A stretch of 64,000 nt of DNA from Candidatus Bathyarchaeota archaeon (GTDB taxonomy: Archaea; Thermoproteota; Bathyarchaeia; Bathyarchaeales; Bathycorpusculaceae): the NCBI GenBank assembly GCA_026014725.1, contig JAOZHV010000044.1, positions 154,272 through 218,271 on the forward strand, written 5' to 3'. Both the position numbers and the translations under genes were made by a program. The stretch's first letter is position 1. Each line of letters opens with the position of its first letter. Below the pieces are notes generated by a model, which was not told where the DNA came from, did not search any database, and saw only the letters and a program-made list of their open reading frames with translations. Positions 8,971 to 16,579 of this stretch are shown here, piece after piece.

Positions 8971-9573
8971 TTGGAAGATCAACTTTCAATTATTGCCGCT
9001 CAGAATGACATCTACCCAGCGGAGTTGTTTAATGCGTTAATAGAGGCAAAAAACCACGGTAAAGCTAGGTGTCTAGATTTAACGGTTGAATACCGTGGAA
9101 ACATGAATGAGCAAGCTATATTTTTGATAACACGAGACGGGAAAGTTGTTGCACAATTTAGAGTACCTGAACAAACATTGGCAAGTAAGGATGTTTCTTT
9201 TGATAACTGGCTCGACAGCGGCAGAGTCCAAAAAGAAATCGCTAAACAGACTCCTGAACCGTCACATATAAAGATAGGTGATTTGCGGTCAGGCATGAAA
9301 AAAGTAAATGTGCATGCGGAGGTGCTGGAGACTTCTGAACCATCTAAAGTTCACACGCAGTTTAGGGATAACGCCTTGGTTTCTAACGCGCTAATTGGTG
9401 ATGAAACAGGACAGGTTCTGCTTTGCCTCTGGGACAACCAAGTAAACGCCGTGTCCGTTGGCGACTGCATCGAAGTCAAGGGTGCGCACGTGGCTACGTT
9501 TAAGGGTGAAAAACAACTCAGACTGGGCAAGAACGGAACCATCATTAAACTTGAGAAACAACTAGAAAACTAA
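8971..9573 (+). CDS. RPA/SSB-like single-stranded nucleic acid binding OB-fold protein
   Basis: The C-terminal half (about residues 95-195) is an archaeal RPA-type OB fold: KIGDLRSGMKKVNVHAEVLE, LIGDETGQVLLCLWDNQ and GDCIEVKGAHV...LRLGKNG. The N-terminal part is an uncharacterised small domain. Probable role in ssDNA protection in replication or repair; it stands divergent from the NHEJ operon. The annotated start is TTG at 8971, but a strong ribosome site (AAGGAGG, 8934-8940) lies 30 nt upstream; the in-frame codon at the right distance is ATC at 8950, so the real start may be earlier or non-canonical. Confidence 0.8.
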   Translation: MEDQLSIIAAQNDIYPAELFNALIEAKNHGKARCLDLTVEYRGNMNEQAIFLITRDGKVVAQFRVPEQTLASKDVSFDNWLDSGRVQKEIAKQTPEPSHIKIGDLRSGMKKVNVHAEVLETSEPSKVHTQFRDNALVSNALIGDETGQVLLCLWDNQVNAVSVGDCIEVKGAHVATFKGEKQLRLGKNGTIIKLEKQLEN

Positions 9574-9996
9574 ACCTCATACTTTTTTGAAGCAACATCA
9601 TTTTCTGAAAATAAATCACCATCAACGATTAGCTAAATTATACAGCATATTTGGATGCTATTAGTGGTTCTATGTTGAAACCTATAGGGGGTAGGTGCTA
9701 GTGGCGGTTTCTCAAGCCAATAGCATGCCGAAAATTCAGTTCTTTTTATAGGGGGATAGGGTCTAACGCAGAGCAACAATCACTTTAGAAACAAGAAAAA
9801 CCAAACCCCAAACCAAAAACAATGCCAATCCTCACAAACCAAAGTCGATGTTGTACAAACAAATCGCCTTTCAACAACTACTAAACAGAAAAATCACCAA
9901 AAAAATAACTCAGAACAAGCAACAGACAAGCCCCTCAGCCACAAATCCTAAAAGGCTTCACCACAGACTATAGCATATAACGGAGGTCTATGCCAA
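9574..9996. other. Intergenic region with dispersed repeat and A/C-rich tract
   Basis: About 420 nt without a credible gene. 9645-9788 holds a copy of the dispersed composite repeat (separate entry). From about 9780 to 9960 the plus strand is A/C-rich and G-poor, ending near the ATG of the next gene; it may be a long unstructured leader. Confidence 0.5.
9645..9788 (+). repeat. Dispersed composite repeat, copy A
   Basis: 9645-9700 reads like the reverse complement of the tandem units at 58985-59110 (shared cores CTATTAGTGGTTCTATGTTG, then AAACCTATAGGGGGTAGG). 9747-9788 matches the beginning of the 85-nt block found at 40971-41055 and, inverted, at 58851-58934 (TATAGGGGGATAGGGTCTA, then CAGAGCAACA). 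The order of sub-blocks is the same as in the minus-strand reading of the 59-kb locus, so this is a shortened copy of the same composite element. Confidence 0.75.
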
Positions 9997-10467
9997 ATGA
10001 AACGCATCGAAGCACACATCAAAACAGGCTTCGGAGAAGTTGTGATCCAAGGCGAAAATCCACAAGAAATCCTCGAAATGCTAGAAGGCATGCCTGAAAA
10101 CTTTGTAGAAAAACTATCCGACTTCGTATCCAACAGACTAACACCTTCAGGAGCACAACTCAAAGGCATCATTGAACCCACAACAGAAGGACCAGTCATA
10201 GTCACACGAGAAAACCTAACCCACTACGAAGCCGTAGGTTTAGTTCTATACGCCTCAGACGACCGCAAAAACACAGCAGCCCAAATCCAGAAACTGCTCG
10301 AATCCAGCGGCATAAAAAGTATGGTTCCTGCAAGACTAAACGAAATGACTAAACGCGGACAAGTTTTCAAACCAGACCCAAACAAACCCGAGTTTAAACT
10401 TACGATTCAAGGCGAGAAATGGGTCGAAGAAGAAGTCCTCACCAAACTCAGAGGCAAAATGAGTTGA
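9997..10467 (+). CDS. Uncharacterised protein with C-terminal winged-helix-like domain
   Basis: 156 residues with no recognised family. The N-terminus (HIKTGFGEVVIQGENPQEI) looks like a small beta/alpha domain; the C-terminal half (VGLVLYASDDRKNTAAQIQKLLE...MTKRGQVFK...TIQGEKWV) looks like a winged helix ending in a wing and recognition strand. It aligns along its whole length with the next gene, so the pair arose by tandem duplication. An AACGGAGG-like ribosome site precedes the ATG. The two genes overlap by 4 nt and are probably co-translated; a heterodimer is possible. Confidence 0.7.
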   Translation: MKRIEAHIKTGFGEVVIQGENPQEILEMLEGMPENFVEKLSDFVSNRLTPSGAQLKGIIEPTTEGPVIVTRENLTHYEAVGLVLYASDDRKNTAAQIQKLLESSGIKSMVPARLNEMTKRGQVFKPDPNKPEFKLTIQGEKWVEEEVLTKLRGKMS

Positions 10468-10973
10468 CCGAAAAAACTCCAAAAGTCAACGTTCAAATAA
10501 AATACAAAGACACTGAACAACAGTTCACCGCTGAACCCCAAGAAGCATGGCTTCTACTAAACAAATTCTTCAAAGAACTCATCCCTTCTTTTGAAATCGC
10601 CCAAAAACTCACCCTCAACATTGACCTGCAACAGCTTGCAAAAGACCTGCAGGGCATAATTGCCTTCTCAGATGGCGGCATCAGTTTGCTTGCGCCTAAA
10701 AATAAGTTAACTGATAATGAGACTTTAATGATTTGGCTTACAGCTCACTTTCTTGGAAACAAACTATGTTTAGTAAACAACGATTCTCTTTCAAAAGAGG
10801 AACTACAAGCAAAACTTGGCAAAAGCGGCAAAATTACCAGCACTCGTCTGGGCGAATTGATAAAAAACGATTTTGTGGCAAGAACGGCTGCCGATAAGTA
10901 CAGAATAACTAACCTTGGAATTGTTCAGAGTCAAAAAGAAGTTATCCCGAAAGTAAAATCAAAAATTAACTAA
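10464..10973 (+). CDS. Uncharacterised protein, tandem paralogue of the preceding gene
   Basis: I place the start at the TTG at 10464, overlapping the upstream stop (TTGA), with GAGGCA just upstream; a longer frame from 10419 only adds a shadow of the previous gene. Shared plan with the upstream protein: N-terminal VQIKYKDTEQQFTAEPQEAW, a helical middle, then GGISLLAPKNKLTDNE and a winged-helix-like tail (LSKEELQAKLGKSG, STRLGELIKNDFVAR, YRITNLGIV). No catalytic motif. Function unknown; DNA binding or protein pairing inferred from the fold guess. Confidence 0.65.
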   Translation: MTEKTPKVNVQIKYKDTEQQFTAEPQEAWLLLNKFFKELIPSFEIAQKLTLNIDLQQLAKDLQGIIAFSDGGISLLAPKNKLTDNETLMIWLTAHFLGNKLCLVNNDSLSKEELQAKLGKSGKITSTRLGELIKNDFVARTAADKYRITNLGIVQSQKEVIPKVKSKIN

Positions 10974-11043
10974 ACTATTGAGCCCTAAGTTGATAGGAAA
11001 AATATATTACCTTCTTACTCCAGTTTTTTCTTGAGGAGAAAGC

Positions 11044-11298
11044 ATGAACTTAATGCTTTTAATGGCTATAGTTTATTCAATTCTTGACAGTTTAGGTCTT
11101 GGCGGACTTGATCTAACATTCCTAATCGTCTTGGTCATCATTGGCTTGATAATAATAGTCCTCATAAAACTGTTCTTAGTGCTGATTCCCGCAATAATCG
11201 TTGCCATCATAGTTTATTTCCTCACATCAGGTGACCTATTCTGGACTGGCGTGGCCTTCCTGGTGGTTGCAGCATTATCAATACTGGCTAAACTCTAA
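11044..11298 (+). CDS. Small hydrophobic membrane protein
   Basis: 84 residues, almost entirely hydrophobic, with about three membrane helices (LTFLIVLVIIGLIIIVLIKL, FLVLIPAIIVAIIVYFLTS, a C-terminal one). A GAGGAG ribosome site lies six nt before the ATG, which supports it being translated. No family recognised. Confidence 0.6.
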   Translation: MNLMLLMAIVYSILDSLGLGGLDLTFLIVLVIIGLIIIVLIKLFLVLIPAIIVAIIVYFLTSGDLFWTGVAFLVVAALSILAKL

Positions 11299-11423
11299 TC
11301 CTTTCTTATTTACTACTTTTTTGTTTCCAAAAAGCCAAGTTTACTGCTTGATTTTCTCAAATAACCCCCTCTTCATCGTTTAATATGCTTCTCTATCAAA
11401 TTAGAGAAGCCATCTTTTTCACA

Positions 11424-11440
11424 AGACTTTTATATGGCAT
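11424..11440 (+). promoter_or_regulatory. TATA-like promoter of the LSm gene
   Basis: GACTTTTATATGG at about 11425-11437 is a good archaeal TATA box about 50 nt upstream of the LSm start; transcription would begin near 11460 and leave a short leader. Confidence 0.4.
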
Positions 11441-11482
11441 TCAGGGTTTTGGATATTACACTAATATTACGAGGACACGGCT

Positions 11483-11728
11483 ATGATGATGGAACCAAGT
11501 AAAAAACCGTTGAATGTACTGATCAAACAATTGCACGGAAACATCGAAGTTGTTTTAAAAAACGGCTACGAATACAAGGGAAAAATGATAAAATGCGATG
11601 GCCACATGAATCTCCTCTTGGAAGGCGCAACAGAATGCAAAGAAGACCAACTAATGACTAACTATGGCAACGTGTTGCTTCGCGGAAACAACATCCTCTA
11701 CATAGTGCTGGATGCCAACAAGCACTAA
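11483..11728 (+). CDS. Archaeal Sm-like (LSm/SmAP) RNA-binding protein
   Basis: 81-residue Sm fold. The Sm1 motif is LKNGYEYKGKMIKCDGHMNLLL and Sm2 is GNVLLRGNNILYIVL, with the usual inter-motif distance. LSm rings bind U-rich RNA and take part in RNA processing. Three consecutive ATG codons begin the frame; any could be the start. The stop overlaps the convergent RIO2 stop by 4 nt. Confidence 0.92.
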   Translation: MMMEPSKKPLNVLIKQLHGNIEVVLKNGYEYKGKMIKCDGHMNLLLEGATECKEDQLMTNYGNVLLRGNNILYIVLDANKH

Positions 11729-12624
11729 AACGGCAAGCTTAGATTTTCTCCAGTCACATAAGCACAGGCTTCTTCAATAGCCAATTTTATGTCAAATTTC
11801 CGCCTAAAAAAAGCAAGCACATTCTTTAAGTCACGCTCCAACAATTCACCAGCGTTGATGTGATCTGTTTTAACATATTGCGGCCAATCAATGATGAGAA
11901 TGTGCCCATCAGGCTTGAGGATTATGTTGAATTCGCTGAGGTCTGCGTGGATAACATGGGCTTTCAAGTAAGCTTTTCTAACGTTTTGCAGTATTTCTTT
12001 TAGAACTTTCTCGGGCTCGCCTATGTCTTTGTATTTAGATAGTTCTCCGCCCTCAATCATCCCCATAGCTATAACATGACGGTTTTGACTTATCGGCTCA
12101 GGCACTGCAACACCTTTTTCGTAAACTAACTTCATGGCTTGAAATTCTTTCTCTGCAGCTAAGTGCGATTGAAAAAGCCATGTGGAGTGTTCGCGTATGT
12201 AGCCTCTTTTGCGTCTGGTTTGCCTAAAACTGACTCTGCCCAACCTGTGAAATTTTACGGCTATACGCGTTCCCGATGGGCTCAATGCATCGTAAACATC
12301 AGCTTCTTTTCCTACACCTAATGGTTGCCCAAAAGATGCAATTACTCCAGCCTTGAATAGGGCATTTATTGCTAGACAGTCATATCCTGCATAGTTCAAA
12401 GTATGTCCAATGTAGGCGCCTTTTGTTTGGTAGATTAACCCAAGCTTGTTTAGTTTTCCAAGGGTGAAATGTATGCGTTCCATGGGAACTTTTGCGTATT
12501 TTTGTATCTGTTCAGTTGGGACGAATTCGCGTTTACTCATTGCGGCTTCGATGATGTTGAGAATTCTAAAGTCTTCGCTTTCTAGTTGGCGAAATATTTT
12601 TACTGCTTGATCAGCACTTGACAT
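11725..12624 (-). CDS. rio2: RIO2-type serine/threonine kinase
   Basis: 299 residues: an N-terminal winged helix (residues 1-85) diagnostic of RIO2, followed by the RIO kinase domain with GVGKEADVYDA (nucleotide loop), IAVKFHRLG (catalytic lysine), HADLSEFNII (catalytic loop) and LIIDWPQYV (metal-binding DFG equivalent). Family members act in small-subunit ribosome maturation. Convergent with the LSm gene. Confidence 0.93.
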   Translation of the reverse strand: MSSADQAVKIFRQLESEDFRILNIIEAAMSKREFVPTEQIQKYAKVPMERIHFTLGKLNKLGLIYQTKGAYIGHTLNYAGYDCLAINALFKAGVIASFGQPLGVGKEADVYDALSPSGTRIAVKFHRLGRVSFRQTRRKRGYIREHSTWLFQSHLAAEKEFQAMKLVYEKGVAVPEPISQNRHVIAMGMIEGGELSKYKDIGEPEKVLKEILQNVRKAYLKAHVIHADLSEFNIILKPDGHILIIDWPQYVKTDHINAGELLERDLKNVLAFFRRKFDIKLAIEEACAYVTGENLSLPF

Positions 12625-12792
12625 ACAGTATGGATAGAACGCCTTCAGCTATTAAGACTGTTTCCCGTGGGTATTATCGGGGTTTTTTCGGTTGGACTTA
12701 TATGGGAGAAGGTATTTTGTAATGGGCTATATGTCAAAACCGTATAATAAATTAGAATCATTAATTAGTAAAGCGGATGGTTTGGCATCACC

Positions 12793-13515
12793 ATGGCAGT
12801 AGATCAAGGAAACGTCTCGAAAGTACTTTCGGTACTATCACATCCGTTGCGAAGAGAAATACTGCTTGATCTAAGTGAAAATGGCGAGTCATCGTTCACT
12901 GACCTGCTTAACCTGCTAAAAGTTGACACGGGAAAACTCAGTTTCCACCTTCGCTCACTAGCACCTTTCATTGAGCAAACACCTAACGGCAAATACAAGC
13001 TAAGCAGAGCAGGCGAGAGTGCAGTTAGAGTAATCCATGATGTTGAAGGTTGGGCAGAAGTAGCTGATATGCAAGGAAAAGCAAGCCAGCTTCCGCTTGC
13101 TCCTTTTAAAAAGAGAATTGCAGCATTTTTCGTTGATTTTGCAATGATGGCGGCGATTACACTGGCTATTACTCTTGTCCCTCAACTTCTGTCGCTGTCT
13201 ATGGCGGATTTCTTTAGCACTGGCATCAGCACCATGCTTTTCATCACGGTTGGTCTTCTCTGGCTCTACTCAACGTTGCTTGAGGGATTTAACGGACAAA
13301 GCTTAGGCAAACGCATCATGGGATTAAAGGTCGTCAGAACAGATGGGAAGAAAATGTCCTATGACCATGCCGCAGTGAGGAATTTCGGAAAGGTTTTGCC
13401 TTTGTTGCCCTTTGACTTGATTGTTGGGTGGCGACTGAAAAACTGCACGTTCCTTAGATACTTTGACAAGTTCGCAGGAACAACCGTTATTGACTTACGT
13501 TTTCATTTCCCATAA
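12793..13515 (+). CDS. ArsR-like HTH domain fused to RDD membrane domain
   Basis: Residues 1-80 are a winged-helix regulator-like domain (VLSHPLRREILLDLSENGES, KVDTGKLSFHLRSL). From about residue 105 an RDD-family membrane domain follows (FKKRIAAFFVDFAMM, GFNGQSLGKRIMGLKVVR) with three to four helices. The architecture suggests a membrane-tethered transcription regulator or sensor; ligand unknown. Confidence 0.8.
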   Translation: MAVDQGNVSKVLSVLSHPLRREILLDLSENGESSFTDLLNLLKVDTGKLSFHLRSLAPFIEQTPNGKYKLSRAGESAVRVIHDVEGWAEVADMQGKASQLPLAPFKKRIAAFFVDFAMMAAITLAITLVPQLLSLSMADFFSTGISTMLFITVGLLWLYSTLLEGFNGQSLGKRIMGLKVVRTDGKKMSYDHAAVRNFGKVLPLLPFDLIVGWRLKNCTFLRYFDKFAGTTVIDLRFHFP

Positions 13516-13572
13516 GTAATTTTTTAACTAAAATCTTATTTGCTAAAGTTGCATAGCTGTAGTGGCGAGAGT

Positions 13573-14037
13573 ATGAATGCTACCGAGCTGAGGGTTTCAA
13601 AAATTAAGGATGGCACAGTTATCGATCACATCCGAGGAGGATTTGCACTAGATGTTGTCAAAATTTTGGGGGTAACAGGCAAGGAAAAACGTGTTATAAC
13701 TATTGCCATCAATGTTCCCAGCAAACGTTTTGGGGTTAAGGATATTGTAAAGATTGAGGGCAGAGCGCTCAGTTCGCGCGATGTTAATAGGATTGCGCTT
13801 GTTGCGCCTCATGCATCAATTAATATAATTCATGATTATGCGGTTGTGGATAAATTAGAGGTAAAGTTACCTAAAATCGTCGAAGGCATAATTAGATGCA
13901 CCAACCCTTGCTGCGTAAGCAACAGTGATGAACCTGTAATCTCCAAGTTCTACGTGCAAAAAGAGGAACCCTTACTGCTGAAATGTCACTACTGTGGCCT
14001 CACTCTTGAGCAAACCGAAATTTTACAGCAACTCTAG
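13573..14037 (+). CDS. pyrI: Aspartate carbamoyltransferase regulatory subunit
   Basis: 154 residues from the ATG at 13573, the normal PyrI length; the upstream TTG at 13540 would add an unconserved tail. LRVSKIKDGTVIDHI, LGVTGKEKRVITIAINVPSK and LPKIVEGIIRCTNPCCVSN are diagnostic, and four cysteines (CTNPCC, CHYCG) form the zinc site that contacts the catalytic subunit. It mediates allosteric control of pyrimidine synthesis. No pyrB lies next to it in the window. The stop overlaps the convergent gene by 4 nt. Confidence 0.9.
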   Translation: MNATELRVSKIKDGTVIDHIRGGFALDVVKILGVTGKEKRVITIAINVPSKRFGVKDIVKIEGRALSSRDVNRIALVAPHASINIIHDYAVVDKLEVKLPKIVEGIIRCTNPCCVSNSDEPVISKFYVQKEEPLLLKCHYCGLTLEQTEILQQL

Positions 14038-14492
14038 CCTAGTCGTTCTTGGGCGAGCAAAAAGAGTTCTTCGAAGTCTTTTTTGGTCATTAGTTTGCCC
14101 TTGTTTATTGCTGGGCATTCAAGTGTGAAACTGAAAACATGTTTTCCTTTATCTTCTGAATACTTCAGTTCGAAGGGATAAAACCTGCAGATTAGTGGTC
14201 TTAGGTTATAGATTGTGCATTGATTGTTTTTTAGAAAGAAACATTTGCCTTGGTTGGGCTTTTTCATCTCGAAGACGTAAGGCTTGCTATTTGTTTCTGT
14301 GGAGAATTCTTGGATTGGTATGACAGTCGCTTTTGAGATTTGGTCTGCTTCAGCCTGCAGGAGCAGAATATGTCTTGTTTTTTCTTTTGTGTCACCACAG
14401 CATAAGCTGCATCTGTTGCATTCGAAGCTGATGTTTGCAGGATAAGTAAAGTTCACTGGTGTCAACATCGTATATTCGTGTGGTCGTGCCAT
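14034..14492 (-). CDS. YkgJ-family cysteine cluster protein
   Basis: 152 residues with the YkgJ Fe/Zn cluster arrangement: FECNRCSLCCGD near the N-terminus, then CFFLKNNQCTIYNLRPLICRFYPF. The family is widespread and uncharacterised, probably metal-binding. A 14-nt gap separates it from the upstream MazG-like gene on the same strand, suggesting an operon. Confidence 0.85.
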   Translation of the reverse strand: MARPHEYTMLTPVNFTYPANISFECNRCSLCCGDTKEKTRHILLLQAEADQISKATVIPIQEFSTETNSKPYVFEMKKPNQGKCFFLKNNQCTIYNLRPLICRFYPFELKYSEDKGKHVFSFTLECPAINKGKLMTKKDFEELFLLAQERLG

Positions 14493-14506
14493 AAAAGCTT
14501 CATTAG

Positions 14507-14836
14507 TTATCTGGTAACTTTTTCAGGTGTTTTGTTGCGGTGTCCTTCACCGTACTGGAAGGGGCGGTTGAGGTTTTTTTCAAGTTTTTTCTTGAATACT
14601 TCGTCCATGTTCATGTTTGGGCATGCTAATCGGCTTGCGTCCAAAACGTAAAAGATGACATCGATTAGTTCTTCAGCGATTTTCTCTTGCGGCAACCCTT
14701 TTTTCCATGCGTCACTGGCTTCGCCGAGTTCGATGAAGGCGAAAAGTAATTTTTTAGGTATGTCTTCAGGTTTGTTGTAGAATCCTTTGGTTATCACGAG
14801 GTTTTCGATTTCTTTTTTCATCTCTTCTAGCTGCAA
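14507..14836 (-). CDS. MazG-like nucleotide pyrophosphohydrolase
   Basis: 109-residue all-helical protein. The acidic motifs ELGEASDAWKKG and EELIDVIFYVLD are the EExxE...ExxD-type metal site of the MazG/dUTPase superfamily. Probable house-cleaning hydrolysis of non-canonical NTPs. First gene ahead of the YkgJ-family gene. Confidence 0.8.
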   Translation of the reverse strand: MQLEEMKKEIENLVITKGFYNKPEDIPKKLLFAFIELGEASDAWKKGLPQEKIAEELIDVIFYVLDASRLACPNMNMDEVFKKKLEKNLNRPFQYGEGHRNKTPEKVTR

Positions 14837-14860
14837 CTCTTTTGCCTCCTATGTGTTCTC

Positions 14861-15031
14861 AGAAGCTATAGCCCCCTTATTTAAAGGCGATTAGGCGAGA
14901 TTGATTAGCTATTACGTTTCTACCACGTACATTATAAGTGCTTGCCAGGGTGCTCTGTTACTACGTGCAACCAAGGGTTCCATGTACGTAGTAACCTCAA
15001 AAACAAAGCCTCCTTGTGTGTAGTAAAGAGA
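14861..15031. repeat. Dispersed composite repeat, copy B, with ACGTAC palindromes
   Basis: 14865-14889 (CTATAGCCCCCTTATTTAAAGGCG) matches one end of the 85-nt block in the orientation of 58851-58934. It is followed by TACCACGTACAT (14921-14932), TTACTACGTGCAA (14958-14970) and the inverted ATGTACGTAGTAAC (14982-14995), the same motif set that builds the nested hairpin at 40855-40958. Intergenic, between the MazG-like gene and a secreted-protein gene. Confidence 0.7.
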
Positions 15032-15092
15032 AGGGATGGCTAAACAAGCATTATCTTAAAAGATAAAAAAAGTGGCAAGAGTTCTTTTTGGT

Positions 15093-15455
15093 TTACCAGA
15101 AGCGGCTATTCATGCTCCATCTGCCCATCATGCCGCCGTACCCGTACTGGTACTGGTTTTGGCCTTGCGCTCCGTACCCGTAACCGTGGCATCCAAATCC
15201 GTATCCTTCGTTATAGCGGTAAGGCGAGCCTTGGTTTGTGCCGTTGTAGCAGTACGGTGGAGCCGAGTTTGTGCCGTTATAGCAGTAGGGCGCAGAGACA
15301 TCAGGATTGCCGTTAATGCACCATGGCGCCGCAGACGGGTTGGCAGGTGTTGCAGTATGGTTTGGTGTTGCAAGCTGCGCGTAAGTTACGCCTGCTAGTG
15401 CCGTGGCAAGCAGGGCGATTCCAACGATGGCAAGAATGACTGTTGCTTTATTCAT
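15093..15455 (-). CDS. Small secreted Tyr/Gly/Asn-rich repeat protein
   Basis: A clear signal peptide (MNKATVILAIVGIALLATALA, cleavage near TYAQ) leads to a low-complexity mature chain of about 90 residues with repeated CYNGTN units (N-glycosylation sequons N-G-T) and a Tyr/Gly-rich tail (GYGFGCHGYGYGAQGQ). Five cysteines may form disulfides. Probably a structural surface or matrix protein. Three direct GAAACRGTT repeats lie upstream of its start. The overlapping plus-strand frames are GC-rich shadows. Confidence 0.7.
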   Translation of the reverse strand: MNKATVILAIVGIALLATALAGVTYAQLATPNHTATPANPSAAPWCINGNPDVSAPYCYNGTNSAPPYCYNGTNQGSPYRYNEGYGFGCHGYGYGAQGQNQYQYGYGGMMGRWSMNSRFW

Positions 15456-15511
15456 TCTGTTTTTTCACCTCAATAATACATATGCGCTTGCGGGTGGTTT
15501 GAGAGTTGGCT

Positions 15512-15544
15512 GAAACAGTTTTGAAACAGTTCTGTGAAACGGTT
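15512..15544. repeat. Three direct GAAACRGTT repeats upstream of the secreted-protein gene
   Basis: GAAACAGTT at 15512-15520 and 15523-15531 and GAAACGGTT at 15536-15544, spaced 11 and 13 nt, roughly one helical turn. They lie 57-90 nt upstream of the minus-strand start, in a position suited to an operator. Function inferred. Confidence 0.45.
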
Positions 15545-15666
15545 TTTTCAAGGCAAACTGATAGTCAAAATTAACGCAGAGACGGTTTGTCAAGAGAATT
15601 TGACTTAACCCAGTCAAGAAAGCTTTACGAGAACCCTTATAACTTAAACATCAACCAACTTTAATC

Positions 15667-16467
15667 ATGGGCACCAAATGCAAAACGGTTACAGTGCTAT
15701 TTGTAATCATTTTGGCAGTTTCCAGCATATCAATCCTACAATCTGCATTCGCCCAGTCAAAACCAGTTATCCCAGAATTCACTGTACAACTAACTGACCG
15801 CTCTTACGATGAACCGCCCACCTATCAAACAGACCCCTATACTGGACAGACTATGCTCATTTGGGCTGGTGGTCGTGTAGACAACAAAACGTTTGATTTT
15901 ACGATTAAAAACCAACCGTTTACACCTTACAAAAACCCTGACGGCAAAGACGTGGAACTGTATTATAAAATACGCCACAAAGGCAATTTTGAAGAATGGA
16001 GCACTATCTTTGCACCAAAGGAGGACATAGTCCGATCCTCCGACTCTGGAAACACCTTTGTTTCTTTCATTGTAGGTGAGGGCACTTGGGGAATATCGCC
16101 TAACGGCATAGTTGACATTCAGGTTAAGGCACTAATCGGTTACTATTCACTTGTTGACGATCCTTATAACAGGCCCTGGGATAAAAGTGCTGTTTTTACC
16201 ACTATCGAGGAAAGCGATTGGAGCAACACACAAACAATAACCATGCCTTTAAGCTCAACTTCACCTGATCCAACCTGTCCAATAGATTCAACGATGAGTC
16301 CAACTGTAACACCAACAGCCACGGCGACTCCGATTGACTCAAACAGCGATACAATCTCCCTGCCCATGACCACTTCTGTACTAATAACCGCAGTCTTCTT
16401 AGTTCTAATCATTGCCCTATCGCTGTTGCTCTTAACAAGGCGCCGAAATATCCAGAAAAAGCCCTAG
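15667..16467 (+). CDS. Secreted protein with C-terminal membrane anchor
   Basis: Signal peptide (VLFVIILAVSSISILQSAFAQ), a beta-rich ectodomain of about 190 residues (EFTVQLTDRSYDEPPTY, WGISPNGIVDIQVKALIGYY), a short Thr/Pro/Ser spacer and a C-terminal helix (VLITAVFLVLIIALSLLLL) ending in RRRN. This plan recurs among the surface proteins of this window. No catalytic motif; function unknown. Confidence 0.75.
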   Translation: MGTKCKTVTVLFVIILAVSSISILQSAFAQSKPVIPEFTVQLTDRSYDEPPTYQTDPYTGQTMLIWAGGRVDNKTFDFTIKNQPFTPYKNPDGKDVELYYKIRHKGNFEEWSTIFAPKEDIVRSSDSGNTFVSFIVGEGTWGISPNGIVDIQVKALIGYYSLVDDPYNRPWDKSAVFTTIEESDWSNTQTITMPLSSTSPDPTCPIDSTMSPTVTPTATATPIDSNSDTISLPMTTSVLITAVFLVLIIALSLLLLTRRRNIQKKP

Positions 16468-16579
16468 TCAACGGCTCTCAATCTGCTATTGTAAAATGAA
16501 ATCTTTTCAGCACTTTTTCTCTTTACCTTGCAGGTTTTTATTTTAGCGCGCCATCAATACATAGGAAGAGAGAGGCTAC

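Noticed and set aside
15072-15398. 108-codon plus-strand frame
   Set aside because: Val/Arg-rich shadow of the repetitive minus-strand secreted protein.
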